Assembly (NCBI RefSeq): GCF_026015885.1
Contig: NZ_JAPDUG010000001.1
Span: 868,001 to 932,000 of the forward strand
Length of the DNA stretch: 64,000 nucleotides
Direction: 5' to 3'
Source: Halocynthiibacter sp. SDUM655004
GTDB taxonomy: Bacteria; Pseudomonadota; Alphaproteobacteria; Rhodobacterales; Rhodobacteraceae
Each line of letters starts with the position of its first letter. The stretch's first letter is position 1. A program made the position numbers and the translations under genes. A model generated the notes under the pieces. The model was not told where the DNA came from, did no database searches, and saw only the letters and a program-made list of their open reading frames with translations. Positions 1 to 8,404 of this stretch are shown here, piece after piece.

Positions 1-2
1 AA

Positions 3-101
3 AAGCTGATGAAGCTGATTGACGCCCTCGAAGATGACGACGACATCCAGCGTGTCACTGCCAACTTCGAAGTGTCTGACGAGGTTATGGCGCAGCTTTA
101 A
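3..101 (+). CDS. C-terminal end of YebC/TACO1-family protein (partial)
   Basis: Only the last 32 codons are in the window; the gene begins upstream. The reading frame gives a C-terminus with an [11 protein letters not shown] stretch followed by [12 protein letters not shown]. This matches the end of the YebC/PmpR/TACO1 family, whose members bind DNA or help ribosomes translate proline-rich stretches. The aspartate run followed by V-x-x-N-F is typical of that family end. A strong intrinsic terminator follows 27 bases after the TAA stop, so this is the last gene of its transcript. The full length and start cannot be seen here. Confidence 0.8.
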   Translation, partial: KLMKLIDALEDDDDIQRVTANFEVSDEVMAQL

Positions 102-128
102 AACGCTGTTCAGACCGGAAAATTCAAG

Positions 129-160
129 CGCCGCGCTCATTGATAGAGCGCGGCGTTTTT
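129..160 (+). terminator. Rho-independent terminator after the YebC-like gene
   Basis: A 10-bp GC-rich stem (129-138 pairing with 146-155) with a 7-base loop is followed directly by five T residues. It ends the plus-strand transcript of the YebC-like gene, which converges with the argP gene. Confidence 0.85.
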
Positions 161-169
161 GTTTGACGG

Positions 170-1048
170 TTATGACGGCGGCTGCAGCGCGCCTTTCGCA
201 GCATCTCTGATTGCGCGTGTCAGCGGCGCTATGGCGGGGGCGATGCGGCGGTTGCATTGCCAGAACAACGGAACATCCAACGGCGTCTCCGGAATGAGCG
301 GCACAAGTGTACCCTTCGCCAAATGATCGCGGATCAACGGCTCTGGGTTCATGCCCCAGCCCATGCCAAGCAGCGCGGCATCAACAAACCCACGGGACGA
401 GGGCAGTTGATGGCTTGAAAATCGCAGGGCCCGCCCGAATTGCCGCTTGGCCCAAAGGATTTGCAGCCGGTCTTTTGTGTTGAACAACAGAGCAGGCGCG
501 GCCTCGAGCGCGTGTTCGGTAACGCCATCTGGGAAATAGCGTCGCAGGAAAGCGGGGCTTGCCGAGGCGATGTATCGAAAATTCCCAAGCGCCACGCAAT
601 CGCTGCCTTGAACGGGTGTTGGGTGTGCGGTTATCGCGGCCTGAACCTCACCGCGTCGAAGCCAGTCGGCGGAGTGGTCCTGATCATCCACCACAAGTTC
701 GAAGAACAAATCATCCTGGCCGGCAAGCGCAGGGAGCAACCAAGTCGAGAGGCTATCGGCGCTGGTGGCGATTTTGATATGCGAGGCGGCAGGAGCTTTG
801 CCCAAATCCTTAGCGAGTGCGCTCTCCAGTAGGGCAATTTCCTCCGCGTGGCGATGTAGGCGCGCGCCTGTGGGTGTGGCGGTTGCGGGCGGGCCGCGCT
901 TGATCAATGCTGCACCGATCTCTTCTTCCAACGCTTTGATCCGTTGCGAAATCGCCGAGGGGGTCACGCTCAATTCATGGGCCGCGGATTCGAATGAACC
1001 TGTGCGCAGAACGGCGGCAAGCGCCATAAGAGAACGTGTGTCGGGCAA
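170..1048 (-). CDS. argP: LysR-family regulator, ArgP/IciA type
   Basis: This 292-residue LysR regulator has an N-terminal helix-turn-helix at about residues 5-62 (TGSFESAAHELSVTPSAISQ) and an effector-binding domain behind it. It is divergent from a LysE/ArgO-type exporter, the classic argP-argO pair. ArgP of this kind senses lysine or arginine and controls basic amino-acid export. I chose the TTG start at 1048 because a GAGG lies about 8 bases upstream and the full N-terminal helix is then kept; the next ATG (1027) would cut into it. The divergent context makes ArgP more likely than a generic LysR protein. Confidence 0.85.
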   Translation of the reverse strand: MPDTRSLMALAAVLRTGSFESAAHELSVTPSAISQRIKALEEEIGAALIKRGPPATATPTGARLHRHAEEIALLESALAKDLGKAPAASHIKIATSADSLSTWLLPALAGQDDLFFELVVDDQDHSADWLRRGEVQAAITAHPTPVQGSDCVALGNFRYIASASPAFLRRYFPDGVTEHALEAAPALLFNTKDRLQILWAKRQFGRALRFSSHQLPSSRGFVDAALLGMGWGMNPEPLIRDHLAKGTLVPLIPETPLDVPLFWQCNRRIAPAIAPLTRAIRDAAKGALQPPS

Positions 1049-1148
1049 ATTAAGAACCTCTAATCCAGATCAAGAATCTTTAATTAGACTAATCAAACTG
1101 AAATGAATAGCAACAGCGGCACGTCAACATTCAGGAGCCTGATTTCTC
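1049..1148. promoter_or_regulatory. argP/argO divergent promoter region
   Basis: This 100-base gap separates the two divergent genes and is A/T-rich compared with its surroundings (about 1070-1110). LysR regulators usually bind T-N11-A boxes in such gaps. I do not see one unambiguous box. The regulatory role is inferred from gene arrangement. The argO ribosome-binding site (GGAG) is at 1134-1137. Confidence 0.45.
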
Positions 1149-1772
1149 GTGCTTTCTTCTATTCCGTTCTCCGTTGTCTTTACGGGCTTCCTAACCTCGC
1201 TCACTCTTATCATGGCGATCGGTGCGCAGAATGCGTTTGTGCTGCGCCAAGGGCTGCGGCGGGCTAATGTTTTGGCCGTCGTGCTGGTTTGCGCCTGTTC
1301 GGATGCGATCCTCGTGACAGTTGGTGTTTTTGCCTTTGAATGGGTCGAAAGCGTCTTGCCGGGTGTATTGCCGATATTCAAATACGGCGGCGCGGCGTTT
1401 CTGTTTGTTTATGGGGCGCTTTCGTTTCGGGCGGCGTGGCGCGGCGGCGAGTCTCTAGAGACAGAAAACGGCGCAACGCAGTCTACGCTCAAGGCGGTGC
1501 TGACCTGTCTCGCGCTGACGTGGACCAACCCGCATGTGTATCTTGATACAGTTGTGCTGCTTGGAAGTCTGTCCGCGCCTTATGGTGATGCGCGGTTTGC
1601 TTTCGGGTTTGGTGCGGCCTTGGCGTCTTTTGTGTTTTTCTTTGCGCTTGGATATGGCGCGCGGTTCCTTGCGCCCGTATTTGCCAAACCTGCGGCGTGG
1701 CGCGTGCTTGAGGTGATCATCGGTATTACCATGTGGTCGATTGCGGTTAACCTGCTGCTGTTTACCGCTTGA
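1149..1772 (+). CDS. argO: LysE/ArgO-family amino-acid exporter
   Basis: The 207-residue protein is an integral membrane exporter of the LysE superfamily with about six hydrophobic segments. The N-terminal GAQNAFVLRQG motif is the LysE/ArgO signature. The family exports arginine or lysine when the cytoplasmic pool is too high. The start is a GTG with GGAG about 11 bases upstream; no ATG is available before the first membrane segment. The divergent LysR gene argP is its likely activator. Which basic amino acid is exported cannot be told from sequence. Confidence 0.88.
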   Translation: MLSSIPFSVVFTGFLTSLTLIMAIGAQNAFVLRQGLRRANVLAVVLVCACSDAILVTVGVFAFEWVESVLPGVLPIFKYGGAAFLFVYGALSFRAAWRGGESLETENGATQSTLKAVLTCLALTWTNPHVYLDTVVLLGSLSAPYGDARFAFGFGAALASFVFFFALGYGARFLAPVFAKPAAWRVLEVIIGITMWSIAVNLLLFTA

Positions 1773-1803
1773 ACCTTCGCGGCGTTTGCAGTCAAGTCAC
1801 CCC

Positions 1804-2724
1804 ATGGAAACTTCCGCACCAGTCTCTTCCACTCCAACGGTACGCCCTCTTGAGGGGGTAATATGGATGATGGTTACGGGCCTGTGTTTTGTCGCAGTTA
1901 CAGCGCTGGTGAAATACTACGGCCAGCGTATCCCCGCATCGGAGGCGGCGTTCCTCCGCTATGCACTGGGCTTGGTGTTTTTGCTGCCGATGCTCCCTGC
2001 GATGGCGCGCGCGTGGCGAGATGGTAGCCTTAGCGCTCCGGTGCTCGGCCTGTTTGGCCTGCGTGGAATGGTGCATACTTTGGGCGTGATCTTGTGGTTC
2101 TTTGCCATGACCAAGATCCCCATCGCCGAGGTGACCGCGATGAACTATATGGCGCCGGTCTATATCTCTATCGGTGCGGCGCTATTTCTAGGCGAGCGGC
2201 TCGCGTTGCGCCGAATTACCGCGATTGTTGTGGCGCTCGTCGGTGGCTTAATTATCCTGCGCCCAGGCCTGCGAGAGGTGTCGGTTGGGCATATCGCAAT
2301 GATCGGCACTGCATTGTTTTTCGCCGCGAGCTATCTTGTGGCCAAGCCGCTTTCCGGCAAGGTCAGCCCCACCGTTGTTGTTGGAATGCTCTCGCTCACG
2401 GTGACAATCGGTTTGTTCCCTTTTGCCGCCGCTGTCTGGGTAACGCCAACGCTCCAAGAGCTTTTCGGCCTGTTGCTCGTTGCGGCATTCGCAACAGCGG
2501 GGCACTACTCCATGACGCTTGCTTTCCGTGCTGCGCCCATGGCCGTGACCCAGCCTGTAACCTTCCTTCAGCTCATCTGGTCGGCCCTCGTTGGGTTGGT
2601 GTTTTTTGCCGAGCCGATCGATATCTGGGTTGTGGTTGGCGGTGCGCTTATCATGGCTTCGGTCAGTTTTATTGCGTGGCGCGAGATGGTGCTAAACAAA
2701 CGTCGCGCCCGGGCGGATACTTAG
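1804..2724 (+). CDS. EamA/DMT-family transporter
   Basis: This 306-residue inner-membrane protein has about ten hydrophobic segments arranged as two EamA repeats, the usual drug/metabolite transporter architecture (S-adenosylmethionine or amino-acid/metabolite exporters are typical members). The ATG at 1804 is chosen because the frame upstream of it runs inside argO. It starts 31 bases after the argO stop and may be cotranscribed with it. The tail is Arg/Lys-rich (LNKRRARA), in line with a cytoplasmic C-terminus. The substrate is unknown. Confidence 0.85.
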   Translation: METSAPVSSTPTVRPLEGVIWMMVTGLCFVAVTALVKYYGQRIPASEAAFLRYALGLVFLLPMLPAMARAWRDGSLSAPVLGLFGLRGMVHTLGVILWFFAMTKIPIAEVTAMNYMAPVYISIGAALFLGERLALRRITAIVVALVGGLIILRPGLREVSVGHIAMIGTALFFAASYLVAKPLSGKVSPTVVVGMLSLTVTIGLFPFAAAVWVTPTLQELFGLLLVAAFATAGHYSMTLAFRAAPMAVTQPVTFLQLIWSALVGLVFFAEPIDIWVVVGGALIMASVSFIAWREMVLNKRRARADT

Positions 2725-2809
2725 AAAAACGCCCGAAACTTGATCCGCGTCAATTACCACCGCCGGCAGAGGGGCTAAGCTTTGTGTAACCCATAAAAGG
2801 AGAACGCGA

Positions 2810-3046
2810 ATGTCGAACACACCCCATGAGCTTGCCGAAGAATTCCCCGAAATGGCGGATAAAATCCATGCCCTCAAAAGCAGTGATGCCCATTTCGCGC
2901 GGCTGGCGGATGAATACCATCAGGTGAACCGCGATGTGCATCGTGCAGAGGCCAATATCGAGCCGACAGATGATTTGCACGAGCAGGAGCTGCGCAAGAA
3001 GCGCATGGCCCTGAAGGATGAAATCTTCCGGTTGCTGTCTGCCTAA
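2810..3046 (+). CDS. YdcH-like (DUF465) small protein
   Basis: This 78-residue soluble protein is made of charged helices. It has the DUF465/YdcH pattern: a central F-x-x-L-x-x-x-Y-H segment, then E-Q-E-L-x-x-K-K-R-M-x-L-K-D-E-I near the C-terminus. An AAGGAG ribosome-binding site sits just before the ATG. The biochemical role of the family is unknown. It stands between the transporter gene and a convergent CoxG-like gene whose stop codon lies 6 bases downstream. Confidence 0.85.
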   Translation: MSNTPHELAEEFPEMADKIHALKSSDAHFARLADEYHQVNRDVHRAEANIEPTDDLHEQELRKKRMALKDEIFRLLSA

Positions 3047-3052
3047 AACAGC

Positions 3053-3538
3053 CTATGCGGCGGGGGTGTCTTCTGATGCCTCGCCGCTATCCTCGGATGG
3101 GCCTTCGACGATCTCTTGAAACTTCTCAAAGAAGGATTCCGTCATCTTTTTGGCGAACCCGTTGATCAAGCGGTTGCCGAGTTGCGCGATCTTGCCGCCA
3201 ACCTTGGCATCAACTTCATAGGTCAGCTCGGTGCCGCCTTCGGCATCTGCGAGCGTGACGAAAGCGCCACCCTTGGCAAAACCAGCCACGCCACCTTTGC
3301 CTTCGCCAGAGATGCGATAGCTGTTGGGGGCGTCTACATCGGTGAGGGTAACTTCGCCCTTAAACGTCGCCTTTACGGGGCCGACCTTCTGTTTCACCAC
3401 CGCTTGAAAGCCGTCTTCTGGCGTTCCGGTTAGTTCCTGACAGCCCGAGATACAGGCTTTGAGGGTTTCGGGGTCGTTCAGATGCGCCCAGACCGTTGCG
3501 CGGTCGGCATTGATCAAACGTGTGTCGCTGAGTTCCAT
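3053..3538 (-). CDS. CoxG-like SRPBCC-family protein
   Basis: The 161-residue protein has the SRPBCC fold seen in CO dehydrogenase subunit G (CoxG) proteins: V-W-x-x-L-N-D-P-E-x-L near the N-terminus, the G-C-Q-E-L segment at about 32-37, and a hydrophobic helix near residue 120 (GNRLINGFAKKM). CoxG helps attach or mature molybdenum CO dehydrogenase, but no cox genes are in the window. Many roseobacters carry stand-alone paralogues. An acidic, low-complexity tail (SEDSGEASEDTP) ends the protein. It is convergent with the YdcH-like gene. Confidence 0.82.
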   Translation of the reverse strand: MELSDTRLINADRATVWAHLNDPETLKACISGCQELTGTPEDGFQAVVKQKVGPVKATFKGEVTLTDVDAPNSYRISGEGKGGVAGFAKGGAFVTLADAEGGTELTYEVDAKVGGKIAQLGNRLINGFAKKMTESFFEKFQEIVEGPSEDSGEASEDTPAA

Positions 3539-3568
3539 TTTTATTGTCCTTTGATCGCGCGCCCAGTT

Positions 3569-4972
3569 TTATGGGATGATTTTGTAAGGAAGCACGCCTC
3601 TGGCGTTGTGGTCAACATCCAACCGGCTTTCAAGAGGCGGCACAGAGCGTTGGTGACAGTTTGGCCGCTCGCAAATCCGACAGGAGACCCCGATTGGTTC
3701 AAACAATGCGGGGTTGGATTGGTCGAGGTCATCCGCATAGACCAGCGCCCCTGCATGCCGAACTTCACAGCCCAATCCGATGGCATACCGGCGAACGGGT
3801 GCCTTGAAGCTGCCTGCCGGCTTTGAGACATCCCGCGCCAAACAGAAATATCGCAACCCATCCGGCGTTTCGGCAAGTTGGCGCAGAAAGCGCCCCGGTG
3901 TCTCAAAGGCGGAGTGAACATTCCAGAGCGGACAAGCCCCACCAAAGCGAGCGAATTGTAGCCGCGTTGCAGAGTGTCGTTTGGTGATTGTTCCGGCCTG
4001 ATCGACACGGACGAAAAAGAACGGGATACCCTTTGCGCCGGAGCGTTGCAGAGTTGAGAGGCGATGCGCGACCTGTTCGATAGACGCGCCAAACTGGCGG
4101 GCGAGCAGTTCAAGGTCGTGGCGGGTTTGCATGGCCGCTGTTAGGAACCTGTCATAGGGCAAGAGCGCGGCACCCGCGAAGTAATTGGCAAGGCCGATCT
4201 TGGCGATCTGGCGGGCTTCTTCGCTATGAAAACGGGCAAAATCGAGCGTGGCTTCTAACAGGTCGTCATAAGAGAGCAGCGCGATTTGGTGCAGAAGTTG
4301 AAACCGCCGCGTCGATGGGCTCGCATGTTGCGAAAGCGTGAGCGTTTTGTTGTCTGGGTCATAGCCGCGCAGCCCTGTGCCATCACTTTGCTTGAGCGTG
4401 ATGCCTAGGCCTTCGATATGCCGAATGGCGCGGTCCTCGACAGAGAGATGCGTGTCGCGGCTTGTGGCAAAGCTTTCGGCGGCGCGGTCAACGGCATCGA
4501 TGTAGTTATCGCAATAGTGAAAGAAGTCGCGCACGGCTTCCCATGGGCTGGGCGCAACACGGCTGTCTTCGCGGCCAAGGGCTTCGTCGAGTGACGCTAG
4601 GCGTTCGTGGCTCTGGCGATAGGCGCGGTGCAGTTCAAGAAAAGCGCGGGCGAGCGCAGGGGCGTTGGAGGCCGTCAGCCGCAAATCGGCAAGGGGTGGC
4701 GCTCCGTCTGCAAAGACAGGATCGGCGAAGGCCTCGCGCATATCGCTTACCATCCGCTCAGCATCGCCCGTTGAAAGCTCGGTCACATCAAAGCCGAACT
4801 CTTGGGCGAGAGCCAAAACTGCGCCTGTGCTGATCGGGCGGTTGTTGTTTTCCATCTGGTTCAGATAGGGCAGCGACACACCAAGCTTTTCGGCAAAGGC
4901 TTTTTGGGTCAGGCCAAGTCGCGTGCGGATTTCGCGCAGCTTTGCACCGGCATAGAGCTTTTGTGTTGCCAT
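3569..4972 (-). CDS. pccR: Short-chain fatty acyl-CoA regulator PccR (XRE / DUF2083)
   Basis: This 467-residue regulator has an XRE-type HTH at about residues 8-62 (GLTQKAFAEKLGVSLPYLNQ), a middle region related to the M78/IrrE family but without HExxH (it reads LLHQIALLSYD), and a C-terminal ScfR domain with C431-x2-C434-x4-C439. Proteins of this layout (PccR, RamB, MccR) sense acyl-CoA esters. PccR of Rhodobacter sphaeroides activates pccB on propionate or acetate. Here it lies one gene away from pccB, and TTTGCAAA-type sites stand before both genes. That makes PccR the best call; a RamB- or MccR-like role is the alternative. Confidence 0.88.
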   Translation of the reverse strand: MATQKLYAGAKLREIRTRLGLTQKAFAEKLGVSLPYLNQMENNNRPISTGAVLALAQEFGFDVTELSTGDAERMVSDMREAFADPVFADGAPPLADLRLTASNAPALARAFLELHRAYRQSHERLASLDEALGREDSRVAPSPWEAVRDFFHYCDNYIDAVDRAAESFATSRDTHLSVEDRAIRHIEGLGITLKQSDGTGLRGYDPDNKTLTLSQHASPSTRRFQLLHQIALLSYDDLLEATLDFARFHSEEARQIAKIGLANYFAGAALLPYDRFLTAAMQTRHDLELLARQFGASIEQVAHRLSTLQRSGAKGIPFFFVRVDQAGTITKRHSATRLQFARFGGACPLWNVHSAFETPGRFLRQLAETPDGLRYFCLARDVSKPAGSFKAPVRRYAIGLGCEVRHAGALVYADDLDQSNPALFEPIGVSCRICERPNCHQRSVPPLESRLDVDHNARGVLPYKIIP

Positions 4973-4992
4973 CTCGGCGGGTCCGTCCTGAG

Positions 4993-5029
4993 TTTGCAGA
5001 TTTGCCGCCTGAGCAGCCTGATTTGCAAA
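4993..5029 (-). promoter_or_regulatory. Predicted PccR sites upstream of pccR
   Basis: In the 57-base gap before pccR there is a perfect palindrome TTTGCAAA (5022-5029), a TTTGCAGA (4993-5000) and directly after it a TTTGCCGC (5001-5008). The published PccR motif is TTTGCAAA-X4-TTTGCAAA. The spacing here does not fit exactly, so autoregulation is inferred and less secure than the pccB site. The palindrome directly abuts the stop codon of the upstream MFS gene. Confidence 0.5.
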
Positions 5030-6241
5030 CTAGGCGATTTCCTGTTCGCGACGCAAGACATAGACAATCGAAACGACCCCGAGCGCCGAGGTGGTGAACA
5101 TCAGGGCAATCAGCGGCGTCGCACCACTTCCTGGTCCAAGCAGCGTTCCGGCAAAGGCCGAAAGCGCAGCGCCGCCGCCAATCATGATCGCGCCGCCAAT
5201 GCCAGAGGCTGTTCCGGCAAGATGCGGTCGTACAGAAAGCATGCCTGCGTTGGCGTTAGGGAGAACCATACCGTTGCCGAGCCCGACAAAGGTCATGAAG
5301 GCAAAGAAGATTTCAACTGATCCCGCGGTGAATGTGAAGATAAGTAGTGAAACGAGCAGCCCGAGCGCACAGATTATGCTGCCCCAGAGGATCATTTTGT
5401 TAACGCCCACACGGCGCGAATATTTGCCCGAAACATAGTTGCCTGCGAAGTATCCAAGTGCGGGTGCGCCAAAATAGATGCCGGTGAGATCGGGCGTGAG
5501 GTGATAGACCTCCGTCGCCACATAGGGCGCGCCACCGAGATAGGCAAAGAAAGAGCCAGAAGCGAAGGTCGCGCAGAGCACATAACCCCAAAACCGACGG
5601 GAGCCGAAAAGCTCGGGGTATTCGCGGAACTGCTCGCGCATGCTGCTTGAGGATTTGCGCGCCGTTTCGCCAAGGTCGCGGAAGGCAAGGAAGAAGATCA
5701 GTACGCCAAGCGCCAGCATCAGAACAAAGCTAGCTTGCCATCCGAATTGTGCATCAAGCACGCCGCCGATGGCGGGGCCAATCATTGGCACAACCGACAT
5801 GCCCATGGTGAGATAGCCGATCATAGAGGCGGCTTCGTCCTGAGACACCATATCCCGCACCACCGCACGCGACAGCACCATACCCGCCACAATCACAGCT
5901 TGTCCCATGCGGAACGCGAGGAAAATCTCAACGTTGGGCGCAAAAAGGCAGCCGATGGTCGCGAGGATAAAGAGGCCGATCCCCCAAAGGATCACAGGGC
6001 GGCGACCAAAACGATCCGAGATCGGGCCAACAAATACCTGAAGTACCGCGTTAACGCCCAGATAGAGCGCAACTGAAAGCTGGATCAGGCGATAATCTGT
6101 CTCGAAATAGTCAGCCATCCCCGTCAGTGAGGGGAGAAAGATGTTCATGGCTAACGCAGAAAGACCGGCCAATAAGATCAGCGTCAGAAGATGAGGGGGG
6201 GTGGTTCGGTCAAGAAACCGAACCGCAGAATCGTTGCTCAT
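5030..6241 (-). CDS. Bcr/CflA-family MFS efflux transporter
   Basis: The 403-residue protein has about twelve membrane segments and the MFS A-motif region GPISDRFGRRPVILWG near residue 80. The N-terminal segment with F-L-P-S-L-T-G-M-A-D is typical of the Bcr/CflA drug-resistance branch. Members export bicyclomycin, sulfonamides or small metabolites. It is divergent from pccB and shares the 187-base promoter gap holding PccR motifs, and it runs into pccR on the same strand. Whether it belongs to the propionyl-CoA regulon is open. Confidence 0.85.
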   Translation of the reverse strand: MSNDSAVRFLDRTTPPHLLTLILLAGLSALAMNIFLPSLTGMADYFETDYRLIQLSVALYLGVNAVLQVFVGPISDRFGRRPVILWGIGLFILATIGCLFAPNVEIFLAFRMGQAVIVAGMVLSRAVVRDMVSQDEAASMIGYLTMGMSVVPMIGPAIGGVLDAQFGWQASFVLMLALGVLIFFLAFRDLGETARKSSSSMREQFREYPELFGSRRFWGYVLCATFASGSFFAYLGGAPYVATEVYHLTPDLTGIYFGAPALGYFAGNYVSGKYSRRVGVNKMILWGSIICALGLLVSLLIFTFTAGSVEIFFAFMTFVGLGNGMVLPNANAGMLSVRPHLAGTASGIGGAIMIGGGAALSAFAGTLLGPGSGATPLIALMFTTSALGVVSIVYVLRREQEIA

Positions 6242-6298
6242 GCAACAGAATTACGGTGCGGATACCGTAAAGTCCAGAGGGGATGCGTGGTGAAGGAG

Positions 6299-6406
6299 TT
6301 TGCAGATTTGCAATATGCAATCAAAGTTTGCGAAGTGATTTGCAAATATGCCGAAATTTGCTTTGGGAAATGCGGCGTCACGGCTAACCTGATTTCGATT
6401 TGCAAA
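6299..6406 (+). promoter_or_regulatory. PccR operator cluster upstream of pccB
   Basis: The core is TTTGCGAA (6327-6334), four bases (GTGA), then TTTGCAAA (6339-6346). This is one mismatch from the TTTGCAAA-X4-TTTGCAAA element shown to be needed for PccR control in R. sphaeroides. Further half-sites are TTTGCAGA (6299-6306), TTTGCAAT (6307-6314) and a perfect TTTGCAAA (6399-6406), which lies 22 bases before the pccB start. The MFS gene diverges from the same gap. Confidence 0.8.
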
Positions 6407-6428
6407 TCTTGCCCCAAAGGACGCGACG

Positions 6429-7961
6429 ATGAAAGACGTAGACGCCCAACTCCTCGCCCGCCGTGAAGACGCCATGCTCGGAGGCGGTCAGCGCCGAATT
6501 GATGCGCAGCACGCCAAAGGTAAGTTAACCGCGCGTGAACGGGTCGAGCTTTTGCTCGACGAGGGCAGCTTTGAAGAGTTCGACATGTTCGTTGCGCATC
6601 GTTGTACCGATTTCGGCATGGAAAAATCTCGGCCCGCCGGTGACGGCGTTGTGACAGGATGGGGCACGATCAACGGGCGGATGGTCTATGTATTTTCACA
6701 GGACTTTACCGTGTTCGGCGGCTCGCTGTCGGAAACCCACGCCCAGAAGATTTGCAAGATTATGGATATGGCCGTTCAGAACGGCGCGCCAGTCATTGGC
6801 ATCAACGACTCCGGTGGTGCGCGCATTCAGGAAGGTGTGGCGAGCCTCGCCGGTTATGCCGAAGTGTTCCAGCGCAACATCATGGCCTCGGGCGTGGTGC
6901 CGCAGATTTCGGTGATCATGGGGCCATGTGCGGGCGGGGCTGTGTATTCGCCTGCGATGACCGACTTTATCTTCATGGTCAAAGATACCTCTTATATGTT
7001 TGTGACCGGCCCTGATGTGGTGAAGACCGTGACCAATGAGGTTGTCACCGCCGAGGAACTTGGTGGTGCGGGGACGCACACAAAGAAATCAAGCGTTGCG
7101 GATGCGGCTTTTGAAAACGACGTGGAGGCCCTGACCGAAGTGCGCCGCCTCGTGGATTTCCTGCCGCTGAACAACCGCGAAAAACCCCCAGTCCGCCCGT
7201 TTTTTGACGCGCCGGATCGGATCGACGCCAGCCTTGATACGTTGGTACCGGACAATGCAAACACGCCCTATGACATGAAGGAACTGATCCACAAGATCGG
7301 GGACGAGGGCGATTTTTATGAAATCCAAGAGGATTTCGCGAAGAATATCATCACTGGTTTTATTCGCCTCGAAGGCTCCACCGTGGGTGTCGTGGCGAAC
7401 CAGCCGATGGTTCTGGCGGGCTGCCTTGATATTGATAGCTCTCGTAAGGCGGCCCGCTTTGTACGTTTCTGTGACGCGTTTGAAATCCCGATCCTGACGC
7501 TCGTGGATGTGCCCGGTTTCTTGCCCGGCACAAGTCAGGAATACGGTGGCGTTATCAAACACGGCGCAAAGCTGCTCTTTGCTTATGGCGAGGCAACCGT
7601 GCCCAAGGTGACCGTCATCACGCGCAAGGCTTATGGCGGGGCTTATGACGTTATGGCGAGTAAGCACCTGCGCGGAGATTTCAACTATGCGTGGCCCACG
7701 GCGGAGATCGCTGTGATGGGCGCGAAAGGCGCAACCGAGATTATCCACCGCGCCGACCTTGGCGATGCCGAAAAGATTGCCGCGCATACGGCGAACTATG
7801 AGGAGCGCTTTGCCAATCCATTCGTCGCCGCCGAGCGTGGGTTTATCGACGAGGTGATTGTACCGCACAGCACCCGCAAACGTGTGGCGCGGGCCTTTGC
7901 GAGCCTGCGAAAAAAATCGCTCAAGAATCCGTGGAAAAAACACGACAACATCCCGCTATAG
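6429..7961 (+). CDS. pccB: Propionyl-CoA carboxylase, carboxyltransferase (beta) subunit
   Basis: This 510-residue subunit transfers CO2 from carboxybiotin to propionyl-CoA, making methylmalonyl-CoA. It has the two crotonase-like carboxyltransferase halves (about 30-260 and 280-510). The oxyanion-hole glycine motifs are visible: [12 protein letters not shown] in the first half, and [13 protein letters not shown] plus [11 protein letters not shown] in the second. The length is standard for PccB. It starts with ATG behind AAAGGA. The biotin-carrying partner pccA lies 2.4 kb downstream on the same strand. PccR sites upstream predict induction by propionate or acetate. Confidence 0.96.
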   Translation: MKDVDAQLLARREDAMLGGGQRRIDAQHAKGKLTARERVELLLDEGSFEEFDMFVAHRCTDFGMEKSRPAGDGVVTGWGTINGRMVYVFSQDFTVFGGSLSETHAQKICKIMDMAVQNGAPVIGINDSGGARIQEGVASLAGYAEVFQRNIMASGVVPQISVIMGPCAGGAVYSPAMTDFIFMVKDTSYMFVTGPDVVKTVTNEVVTAEELGGAGTHTKKSSVADAAFENDVEALTEVRRLVDFLPLNNREKPPVRPFFDAPDRIDASLDTLVPDNANTPYDMKELIHKIGDEGDFYEIQEDFAKNIITGFIRLEGSTVGVVANQPMVLAGCLDIDSSRKAARFVRFCDAFEIPILTLVDVPGFLPGTSQEYGGVIKHGAKLLFAYGEATVPKVTVITRKAYGGAYDVMASKHLRGDFNYAWPTAEIAVMGAKGATEIIHRADLGDAEKIAAHTANYEERFANPFVAAERGFIDEVIVPHSTRKRVARAFASLRKKSLKNPWKKHDNIPL

Positions 7962-8050
7962 GACAAGAGATTGACCCGTACTTCCGCTCATAATTCCTCT
8001 GCTGTGTCGGTCACTTTGGTGCCGGTTTCGAGGCGTGTGGAGTGTATGGG

Positions 8051-8404
8051 ATGAGTCGGCATGAATGGCATATCCGGCGCGAAAACGGCGTTTTGACCCT
8101 GTCGCGAGATGGAAACGAGCGGTTTGACATTGCCGCAGAGACCGAGTTGCCGATGATGGCGCGCGGGCGTTTGGCGCAGCAAATCCGGCAGGATATCTGG
8201 CGGGCACTGCAAGGGCTGCGCGGGTTTCGCCCGGTTGTGCGAATTCGCGAGGAGGGCGGCGCTCTCATGGTCACGGCAGGGGGGCGTTTGGACGATGCGC
8301 GCGTTGCAACGCCAGTGCATATAGAGCGTTTGAATGCTGTTCTGAACGATCCCGCAAACCGTAGCCGCTGGCAGCGTTTCGCGCGGAGGACTGCACATGG
8401 CTAG
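8051..8404 (+). CDS. Hypothetical protein between pccB and pccA
   Basis: This 117-residue soluble, Arg-rich protein has no motif that I recognise. The N-terminus alternates charged and hydrophobic residues (SRHEWHIRRENGVLTLSR), suggesting beta strands. There is no signal peptide or membrane segment. I prefer the ATG at 8051, with GGAG at 8039-8042, over upstream GTG. It overlaps the next gene by 8 bases, which indicates translational coupling. Its place inside the pcc cluster is the only clue to function. Confidence 0.7.
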   Translation: MSRHEWHIRRENGVLTLSRDGNERFDIAAETELPMMARGRLAQQIRQDIWRALQGLRGFRPVVRIREEGGALMVTAGGRLDDARVATPVHIERLNAVLNDPANRSRWQRFARRTAHG

